From Rhodobacteraceae bacterium UBA2553 (GTDB taxonomy: Bacteria > Pseudomonadota > Alphaproteobacteria > Rhodobacterales > Rhodobacteraceae), in the NCBI GenBank assembly GCA_002340515.1, contig DDMF01000077.1:1-10049 (forward strand): a DNA stretch of 10,049 nucleotides, given 5' to 3'. The notes beneath the pieces were generated by a model, which made no database searches, had not been told where the DNA came from, and saw only the letters and a program-made list of their open reading frames with translations. A program made the position numbers and the translations under genes. Positions within the stretch are counted from its first letter, which is position 1. Every line of letters starts with the position of its first letter. This document shows, in pieces, positions 5,192 to 10,049 of the stretch.

Positions 5192-7078
5192 TCATGCGCG
5201 ATCATGGAAGAAGCCATAGATGGTTTCGGCAAGACTTTCCGAAATGCCATCAACGGCTTTGAGGTCTTCCAACCCTGCGCGGCTGGCGGCCTTGGCGGAG
5301 CCGAAATGCTGCAAAAGCGCGCGTTTGCGGGTGGCGCCCACGCCGGGCACCTCGTCCAGCGGAGTGGCCCCCTGGGCTTTGGCGCGTTTGGCGCGGTGAG
5401 TGCCGATGGCAAAGCGGTGGGCTTCGTCGCGCATCCGTTGGATGAAGTACAGAACTGGGTCATTTCGTTGTAACGCAAAGGGGCGTTGGCCCCTGCGGTG
5501 GAATTCTTCTTTTCCGTGGTCGCGGTCGACCCCTTTGGCCACCCCAACCATGGGAATATCGGTCACGCCCATTTCCACCATGATCTCATGCACCGCACTG
5601 ACCTGCCCCATGCCACCGTCGATGAGCAACAGATCCGGCCAATGGCCCTCTTCGCGGGTGGGGTCCTCTTTGATCAGCCGTTTAAAGCGGCGTTTCAGCA
5701 CCTCTTTCATCATGCCAAAGTCGTCACCCGGCGTCAGGTCTTCGCCCTTGATGTTAAACTTGCGGTATTGGCTTTTCAGGAACCCTTCGGGGCCGGCCAC
5801 GATCATGCCGCCCACGGCGTGTGCGCCCTGGATGTGCGAGTTATCATAGACTTCGATCCGTTGCGGCGGAGCCTCAAGCGCAAAGGCCTCTGCCACGCCT
5901 TTCAAAAGCCGCGCTTGGGTGGCGGTTTCTGACATTTTACGGGCCAGACTTTCGCGCGCATTCCGGTGGGCATTTGCGACCAGTTCCGATTTCTCGCCAC
6001 GCAACGGCACGGCAATTTCGACCTTGCGGCCCAGACGGTCCGACAGCGCCTCTTCCATCAAATCCTGATCATCCAGCGGGTCCGAGACAAGGATCAGCCG
6101 CGGTGGTTCTTTTTGGTCATAAAACTGGCCAACAAAGGCCTGCAACACTTCGCCCGCGCCGACCGGATCTTTGCCGTTGCCAACACGCGGATAGAAATCG
6201 CGGTTGCCCCAGTTTTGATGGGCGCGGATGAAAAAGACCTGAACGCAGGCCTGCCCGCCCTCCATATGCAGCGCAACCACATCCGCCTCGCCCACGGTGC
6301 GCGGGTTGATCCCTTGGGATTGCTGCACTTGGGTCAGCGCGCGGATCCGGTCGCGTAACATGGCGGCGCGTTCAAAGGCCATCGCCTCAGATGCCGCCTG
6401 CATTTCCTCGGCCAGTTCTTCTTGCATCTTGGTGGTGCGCCCAGACAGGAAATTGACCGCCTCAGACACCAGTTCGCCATAATCTTCTTTGCTCACCTTA
6501 TCCACGCACGGCCCCGCACAGCGTTTGATCTGAAACTGCAAACAGGGGCGCGTGCGGCTTTCGAACATGGAATCAGTGCAATTGCGCAAAAGGAACACTT
6601 TTTGCAGCTGGTTTAACGTGCGGTTCACCGCATCGGCGCTGGCAAAGGGGCCAAAATACTGGCCTTTTTCCTTGCGCGCGCCCCGGTGTTTTTTGATCTG
6701 CGGAAAGTCATGCCCCGTCAACAGAATCTGAGGAAAGGCCTTGTCGTCACGCAGTAACACATTGAAGTGCGGCTTTAGCTGTTTGATCAGGTTCTGTTCA
6801 AGCAGCAGCGCCTCTGTCTCTGTCTTTGTGGTCAGAAACATCATGCTGGTGGTCTGGCTGATCATGCGTGCAATGCGCGCCGTATGACCGGTGGGTTTGG
6901 CATAGTTCGAGACGCGCTTTTTCAGGTTGCGTGCCTTACCCACATAAAGCACCCGTCCCTTTTCATCGAGCATCCGGTAAACCCCCGGCGAGCCGTCCAA
7001 AAGGCGCAGATAAGACTGAATCACCACATGCCCGGCGGGCACGGGCGTGTCGTCTTGTGCGGGGGCATCACGGGTCAT
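5192..7078 (-). CDS. uvrC: Excinuclease ABC subunit UvrC
   Basis: Dual-incision nuclease of nucleotide excision repair, which cuts on both sides of a lesion held by UvrB. The 628-residue protein is full length. Domains in order: GIY-YIG nuclease about 29-108 (GVY at 32-34, YVGKAR 45-50, E89); a Cys-containing region with C167, C179, C187 and C191; a UVR helical motif about 219-252 for UvrB contact; an RNase H-like endonuclease domain about 260-560 with D412 (VYDNSH), D487 (LLIDGG) and H554 (DEAHRFAIG); and tandem helix-hairpin-helix about 570-625 (VPGVGATRKRALLQHFG). The Cys spacing 12-8-4 equals that I recall for the [4Fe-4S] ligands reported in E. coli UvrC. AAGGA, complementary to 7085-7089, supports the start, six bases before the ATG. 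It is the first gene of the run leading to pgsA and moaDE; its promoter should lie in the AT-rich gap upstream. Confidence 0.97.
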   Translation of the reverse strand: MTRDAPAQDDTPVPAGHVVIQSYLRLLDGSPGVYRMLDEKGRVLYVGKARNLKKRVSNYAKPTGHTARIARMISQTTSMMFLTTKTETEALLLEQNLIKQLKPHFNVLLRDDKAFPQILLTGHDFPQIKKHRGARKEKGQYFGPFASADAVNRTLNQLQKVFLLRNCTDSMFESRTRPCLQFQIKRCAGPCVDKVSKEDYGELVSEAVNFLSGRTTKMQEELAEEMQAASEAMAFERAAMLRDRIRALTQVQQSQGINPRTVGEADVVALHMEGGQACVQVFFIRAHQNWGNRDFYPRVGNGKDPVGAGEVLQAFVGQFYDQKEPPRLILVSDPLDDQDLMEEALSDRLGRKVEIAVPLRGEKSELVANAHRNARESLARKMSETATQARLLKGVAEAFALEAPPQRIEVYDNSHIQGAHAVGGMIVAGPEGFLKSQYRKFNIKGEDLTPGDDFGMMKEVLKRRFKRLIKEDPTREEGHWPDLLLIDGGMGQVSAVHEIMVEMGVTDIPMVGVAKGVDRDHGKEEFHRRGQRPFALQRNDPVLYFIQRMRDEAHRFAIGTHRAKRAKAQGATPLDEVPGVGATRKRALLQHFGSAKAASRAGLEDLKAVDGISESLAETIYGFFHDRA

Positions 7079-7153
7079 TGAATATCCTTGCGATTCTCAA
7101 CATGGCTGCAATCTTACCGGGTTTGAGGCAAGAGAAAACATGCCCACAAAAAC

Positions 7154-7162
7154 TGTGGATAA
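7154..7162 (-). promoter_or_regulatory. Perfect DnaA box (TTATCCACA on the minus strand)
   Basis: TGTGGATAA on the plus strand is the exact complement of the consensus DnaA box. It lies 76 bases upstream of the uvrC start. Only near matches were seen elsewhere, both inside coding sequence: TTATCCGCA at 4956-4964 and TTATCCACG at 6498-6506. A single box fits a DnaA-regulated promoter or titration site, or chance. Confidence 0.45.
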
Positions 7163-7258
7163 GTCTGAGGATTTATCTGCTCAGCCATGGAAATTCCCTT
7201 GTTTTCAGCCTGCTTCGTTGGTTTGCCCAATTTTTAGGCACCGCGGTAATGCCTTGAT

Positions 7259-7273
7259 TTTAAACAGTTTAAA
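7259..7273. repeat. Perfect palindrome TTTAAAC-A-GTTTAAA
   Basis: Seven-base arms (7259-7265 and 7267-7273) are separated by a single A. The form is that of a repressor operator, about 180 bases upstream of the uvrC start. In an AT-rich stretch such palindromes are also easier to get by chance. The binding protein is unknown. Confidence 0.4.
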
Positions 7274-7285
7274 TATGAACAAATT

Positions 7286-7323
7286 GTAAACCAATGATTT
7301 CATTGCAAAAAATTACGGTTTAC
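7286..7323. repeat. Inverted repeat GTAAACC ... GGTTTAC with nested palindrome
   Basis: GTAAACC (7286-7292) and GGTTTAC (7317-7323) are exact inverted copies 24 bases apart. Inside them AATGA-TT-TCATT (7293-7304) is another short inverted repeat. The arms face each other about 31 bases (three helical turns) from start to start, which would put two half-sites on the same DNA face. This is a possible binding site rather than a terminator, as there is no GC-rich stem. Confidence 0.4.
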
Positions 7324-7393
7324 CCGGGGGAAGAATTGAACAGGTGTACAACTTTCCGCAGAGCGCGCAGAAGACCCGCCGTTTTAAGGTGGA

Positions 7394-8176
7394 TCACTCG
7401 ACCCCGCGAATGTCCGGCGTTTGCCAGCCAAGGTGCTGGCCACCATCCACGGCAATCACCTGACCGGTCACAGAAGGTGCATTCAAGAAGTAAGACAGCG
7501 CTGCGGTCACGTCCTCGGCATTGGCACCACGGCCCAGAACAGTCCCCGCCCGCTGGCCTGCAAAATGCGCCTTGGATTGGCGGTGACCAATGATGGTGGG
7601 TCCCGGTGCAATGGCGTTCACCCGCACGTCTGGGGCCAGCCCTTGGGCGGCGGTTTGCGTCAACGTCCACAGGCCCATTTTGGCCAATGTATAGGTCGCA
7701 AGTTCCGGGGTCAGCTTTTTAACCCTTTGATCTACCATATTCACCACAAGGGCTTGGGCTTTGGGTTCGCCCGCGTCGTCCGTCATCGCTTTGGGCGCTT
7801 GGGCCGCAAAGGATTGGATCATGAAAAACGGCGCGCGCAGGTTGGAATTCATATGCCGATCCCACGCGTCTTGGGTCGCTGTGTGGATATTGTCATATTC
7901 AAAGACCGAGGCGTTGTTCACCAGCACGGTGAGCGGCCCACCAAGGGCTTGGGCCGCCTGTGGCACAAGCGCCTCAGCGGCATGCATATCCAACAGATCT
8001 GCCCGAAGCGTTACGGCTTTACGCCCCAAGCCGCGGATCGCCTCTGCCGTTTCTTCGGCCCCGTCTGCCGAAGCGGCGTAATGCACGGCAACATCATAGC
8101 CCTGCCCGGCCAGCTCCAATGCCATCGCCCGGCCCAGCCGCGCAGCAGATCCCGTGACAAGAGCGCGTTTTTCCAT
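7394..8176 (-). CDS. SDR oxidoreductase, pteridine reductase (PTR1/FolM)-like
   Basis: NAD(P)-dependent short-chain dehydrogenase of 260 residues, cytoplasmic. The Rossmann nucleotide site is TGSAARLGR (8-16), of the TGxxxRxG type, followed by VHYAASADGAEE (31-42), a pattern of NADPH-using pteridine reductases. NNAS (87-90) and PGP (191-193) are in place. The catalytic triad is altered: D149 (in VNMVDQRV) stands where most SDRs have Ser, with Y162 and K166 in TYTLAK. The D-Y-K spacing (13, 4) equals that I recall for Leishmania PTR1 (D181, Y194, K198). The C-terminal segment VTGQVIAVDGGQHL is usual for the family. A role in reducing a pterin or folate is an inference; another carbonyl substrate is possible. 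The start lies one base after the exchanger stop, so the two are very likely on one transcript. Confidence 0.85.
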   Translation of the reverse strand: MEKRALVTGSAARLGRAMALELAGQGYDVAVHYAASADGAEETAEAIRGLGRKAVTLRADLLDMHAAEALVPQAAQALGGPLTVLVNNASVFEYDNIHTATQDAWDRHMNSNLRAPFFMIQSFAAQAPKAMTDDAGEPKAQALVVNMVDQRVKKLTPELATYTLAKMGLWTLTQTAAQGLAPDVRVNAIAPGPTIIGHRQSKAHFAGQRAGTVLGRGANAEDVTAALSYFLNAPSVTGQVIAVDGGQHLGWQTPDIRGVE

Positions 8177-8177
8177 C

Positions 8178-9143
8178 TCAGTTCACCAAAACAGCTGCGA
8201 TATAGATCAGATATAGTGCGCTGAGGATGGCCCCCCAAATCCGGCCCATATGCCATTTCAAGAACACAAAGGGGGCAAGCAATGCTGACGCGCCAAGCAT
8301 CACCCAGATATCAAACTGCAGAATGCCCGGATCCACAGGGATCGGCCCCACCATCGACGAGATGCCAATGATCGCAAGCAGGTTGAACATGTTCGACCCG
8401 ATGACATTGCCCAAGGCCACCTCCGCCTGATTGCGCAGCGCCGCCATCACCGTCGTGGCAAGTTCGGGCAAGGAGGTACCAAGCGCCACCAGCGTGAGGC
8501 CGATCACCGTTTCCGACACGCCATAATGGCGGGCAATATTGGTCGAGGCATCCACCAAAAGGTCGGCCCCGAGCGGCAGGCCGATCAGGCCCAAAATCAG
8601 GAACATGATGACTTTCCACCATGGCATATCCGGATCCGCGCCTTCGACCTCGTCTTCGTCATCCGCAAAGGCGGCTTCGGCATTCCGGCAATCGCGGCGG
8701 TGACACAGCGCATCTTTGAAGGCAGAGGACAGCATCAGGGCAAGCGCCGCCAGCAGCACCAGACCTTGCACCCAAGTGATCACCCCGCCCATGCAGAGCA
8801 CGGTAAACAGGACCGTCGCGCCCATCATTTGCAGATAGCTTTTGCGGGTGTCGCAGCCACCGGTCGACAGACCCTTCATCAAGGCAGGCACGCCCAGAAC
8901 CAACAGGATATTGGCGGTGTTGGATCCCACCACATTCCCCATCGCCAGCCCCGGCACCCCCTCAAGGATTGCACGGACCGAGATCAAAAGCTCGGGGGCC
9001 GAGGTGCCAAAGGCCACAATCGTCAACGAGACAATCAACGCCGGAACCCCAAGCCGCAACGACAGGTTCACCGCGCCGCGCACCAGACTGTCGCCTGCCA
9101 AAAGCAGTATAATCAGGCCAAGGGCCGCAAAAATCAGATCCAA
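8178..9143 (-). CDS. Calcium/sodium antiporter, CaCA family (YrbG-like)
   Basis: Inner-membrane cation exchanger of 321 residues with about ten membrane segments. Both alpha repeats of the family are intact: AFGTSAPE (44-51) with GNVVGSN (69-75), and ALGTSLPE (220-227) with GNVIGSN (245-251). The Glu of each repeat (E51, E227) and the Asn of GSN (N75, N251) are the usual ion ligands. A polar loop at about 141-175 joins the two halves; it carries CHRRDC (147-152) and an acidic run DDEDEVEGAD (161-170), and may sense a cation. The start is a TTG at 9143. The codon two before it is an in-frame TAG, no ATG occurs before residue 67, and AAAGGG (9156-9151) lies seven bases upstream, so TTG is well supported. 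It follows the 54-residue protein gene by three bases. Whether the ion is calcium, sodium or potassium cannot be read from sequence. Confidence 0.9.
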   Translation of the reverse strand: MDLIFAALGLIILLLAGDSLVRGAVNLSLRLGVPALIVSLTIVAFGTSAPELLISVRAILEGVPGLAMGNVVGSNTANILLVLGVPALMKGLSTGGCDTRKSYLQMMGATVLFTVLCMGGVITWVQGLVLLAALALMLSSAFKDALCHRRDCRNAEAAFADDEDEVEGADPDMPWWKVIMFLILGLIGLPLGADLLVDASTNIARHYGVSETVIGLTLVALGTSLPELATTVMAALRNQAEVALGNVIGSNMFNLLAIIGISSMVGPIPVDPGILQFDIWVMLGASALLAPFVFLKWHMGRIWGAILSALYLIYIAAVLVN

Positions 9144-9146
9144 GGA

Positions 9147-9311
9147 CTAGCCCTTTCCCTTACACTCACATGTGGATTTCCCGATCAGGAATTTCCCACA
9201 ACGCGGACATTTCATCGCGGCAATACGCGACTGGCCGGGATAGCGCAACTTTCCAAACATGGCCATCACGCCCATCGCGACCAGAAACAGGACAACAACT
9301 TTGATGACCAT
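9147..9311 (-). CDS. 54-residue membrane-anchored zinc-ribbon-like protein
   Basis: Small gene found by translating the gap between sppA and the exchanger. The ATG comes immediately after the sppA stop (TAAATG) and the TAG is three bases before the exchanger start, so the gene fills the gap exactly. The product starts MVIKVVVLFLVAMGVMAMFG, one hydrophobic segment (about 2-19) that is a membrane anchor or uncleaved signal. A basic linker (KLRYPGQSRIAA) follows. A C-terminal cysteine cluster comes next: C35-P-R-C38-G, then C48-E-C50, of zinc-ribbon type, and a KGKG tail. No Shine-Dalgarno is visible, so translation is probably coupled to sppA. I recall similar short proteins as hypothetical in Rhodobacterales, but cannot verify it here. 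Function is unknown; zinc binding is inferred from the Cys pattern. Confidence 0.8.
   Translation of the reverse strand: MVIKVVVLFLVAMGVMAMFGKLRYPGQSRIAAMKCPRCGKFLIGKSTCECKGKG
9151..9156 (-). promoter_or_regulatory. Ribosome binding site for the exchanger TTG start
   Basis: AAAGGG on the minus strand, seven bases upstream of the TTG at 9143, inside the last codons of the 54-residue protein gene. It is the main sequence support for the non-ATG start. Confidence 0.55.
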
Positions 9312-10049
9312 TTACAGCCCAAAGCGCGCAAACTCGGCCCGCTCCTCTAGGTTCTCAATGGCATCCGACATGAGGCGCACACCAAAACGGGACAACAGCC
9401 CCCGGCGCGGCCCAAACACGCGAAAACGCACTTTGTCGCCGTAGCGGTCCTTCATCGTTGGGATCAGATGGCCAATGCTATCCACCAGCCCTTTTTCGAT
9501 GGCTTTGCGCCCCAACCAAATCTCGCCGGTGAACAGATCTTCACCTTCCGGCAGTTTGCCTGCGCGGCGCGTCTCAACATGGGTTTTGAAACTTGTGTGA
9601 ATGTCTTCCAGCAGGCCTTTCAAACGCTCAACGTCCTCGGGGTTTTCTGCACGAAACGGGTCCAGTTGAGATTTCGATTTCCCAGCTGTGTAAACGCGCC
9701 GGTCCACACCGATTTTTTCCATCAGACCCGTCATGCCAAAACCCGCCGAAATCACGCCAATCGACCCCACGACTGAACTTTCGTCGACGATGATCTCATC
9801 CGCCGCCGTCGCCAGCCAATAGCCACCTGACGCGGCCACATCTTCGACAAAGGCCGTGACGGGGATGTCTTTTTCCGCCGACAACCGGCGAATACGTGCG
9901 GCAATCAGGCTGGATTGCACCGGGCTTCCCCCCGGCGAATTGATCACCAGGGCCACCGCTTTGGGTTTACCTTTGCGAAACGCGCGTTCAATCGCGGACG
10001 CAAGGCCCGCGTCGTTTAACTGCCCGCGGCCACCAGTTGCGATCACACC
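9312..10049 (-). CDS. sppA: S49 family peptidase (SppA/SohB-like), C-terminal part, cut by the window edge
   Basis: Serine-lysine peptidase of the signal-peptide-peptidase A family, membrane associated, thought to degrade cleaved signal peptides. The last 245 residues and the stop are visible; the N-terminus, with any membrane anchor, lies beyond the right edge. Counting the first visible codon as 1, NSPGGSP is at 37-43, the nucleophile S74 in VAASGGYWLA, VGSIGVISAGFG at about 94-105, and the candidate general-base K126 in AGKSKSQLDPF. The S-to-K distance of 52 equals that recalled for B. subtilis SppA (S147, K199). The visible part fits the short single-domain (SppA36K/SohB-like) form rather than the double-length E. 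coli SppA. The stop touches the ATG of the next small gene, so it probably heads or lies within the operon that leads to the exchanger and SDR. Confidence 0.92.
   Translation of the reverse strand, partial: GVIATGGRGQLNDAGLASAIERAFRKGKPKAVALVINSPGGSPVQSSLIAARIRRLSAEKDIPVTAFVEDVAASGGYWLATAADEIIVDESSVVGSIGVISAGFGMTGLMEKIGVDRRVYTAGKSKSQLDPFRAENPEDVERLKGLLEDIHTSFKTHVETRRAGKLPEGEDLFTGEIWLGRKAIEKGLVDSIGHLIPTMKDRYGDKVRFRVFGPRRGLLSRFGVRLMSDAIENLEERAEFARFGL

Larger units (their letters stand above)
7079..7393. other. AT-rich 315-base non-coding region upstream of uvrC
   Basis: This is the only long gap in the window, between the SDR stop and the uvrC start. No open frame here looks like a gene. It holds the uvrC ribosome binding site, a perfect DnaA box, a 15-base palindrome and a longer inverted repeat, listed separately. 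CCACA (7144-7148) and TGTGG (7154-7158) form another small inverted repeat overlapping the DnaA box. One candidate minus-strand promoter reads TTGGTT (7294-7289), a 17-base spacer, then TAAACT (7271-7266); it matches consensus only loosely. No clear terminator for the SDR gene was seen. The region between about 7255 and 7323 is strikingly AT-rich compared with the flanking coding sequence. Confidence 0.7.

Noticed and set aside
4367..5473. 368-codon plus-strand frame across moaD, pgsA and the end of uvrC
   Set aside because: It is antisense to three well-supported genes, and its composition (many His, Gln, Gly) and lack of domains mark it as a shadow.
6498..6506. Further DnaA-like nonamers at 4956-4964 and 6498-6506
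   Set aside because: Each has one mismatch and lies inside pgsA or uvrC codons, so chance is the simpler explanation.
7079..7393. Chromosomal replication origin
   Set aside because: Only one perfect DnaA box is present, and none of the usual origin neighbours (dnaA, hemE, parAB, mnmG) is in the window.
8526..9350. 274-codon plus-strand frame opposite the exchanger and the small gene
   Set aside because: Low-complexity His/Gln/Arg-rich translation opposite conserved membrane-protein motifs; not coding.
1..10049. Mobile element, prophage, toxin-antitoxin, CRISPR array or novel defence cluster
   Set aside because: All genes belong to recognisable core or common families in orderly operons. 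I saw no transposase, integrase of the mobile type, repeat-spacer pattern, tRNA-linked attachment site or shift in composition.

Overview
The window looks like ordinary chromosomal DNA of an alphaproteobacterium, most likely a Rhodobacterales (Roseobacter-type) species. That placement is an inference from the style of the proteins (PriA N-terminus, DUF484-XerC pair, phosphatidylcholine synthase, uvrC-pgsA-moaD-moaE cluster) and the moderately GC-rich coding sequence; no rRNA or other marker is present. Coding density is high. I found no mobile element, prophage, CRISPR array or tRNA.

Layout. Bases 1-435 hold the N-terminal part of primosomal helicase PriA on the minus strand. A 96-base divergent gap separates it from a plus-strand set: a small single-domain transaldolase (532-1185), a probable terminator, then DUF484 protein and tyrosine recombinase XerC overlapping by four bases (1332-2998), then phosphatidylcholine synthase (3053-3751). 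This set converges on a minus-strand operon read uvrC -> pgsA -> moaD -> moaE (7078 down to 3795): nucleotide excision repair nuclease, phosphatidylglycerophosphate synthase and the two subunits of molybdopterin synthase. Upstream of uvrC is the only long non-coding stretch, 7079-7393. It is AT-rich and carries one perfect DnaA box and several inverted repeats. Upstream again, still on the minus strand, is a tightly packed set read sppA -> 54-residue membrane/zinc-ribbon protein -> sodium/calcium-exchanger family antiporter -> pteridine-reductase-like SDR (10049 down to 7394).

How the genes fit together. Two CDP-alcohol phosphotransferases (Pcs and PgsA) lie in convergent operons and both use CDP-diacylglycerol, so the region carries two branches of membrane phospholipid synthesis. 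XerC with DUF484, PriA and UvrC are replication, recombination and repair functions. MoaD and MoaE form one enzyme of molybdenum cofactor synthesis, and the SDR further upstream belongs by its motifs to the pteridine-reductase group. No obvious new system is present. The items most worth a second look are the 54-residue protein at 9147-9311, the structured gap at 7079-7393, and the SDR in which Asp takes the place of the usual catalytic Ser.
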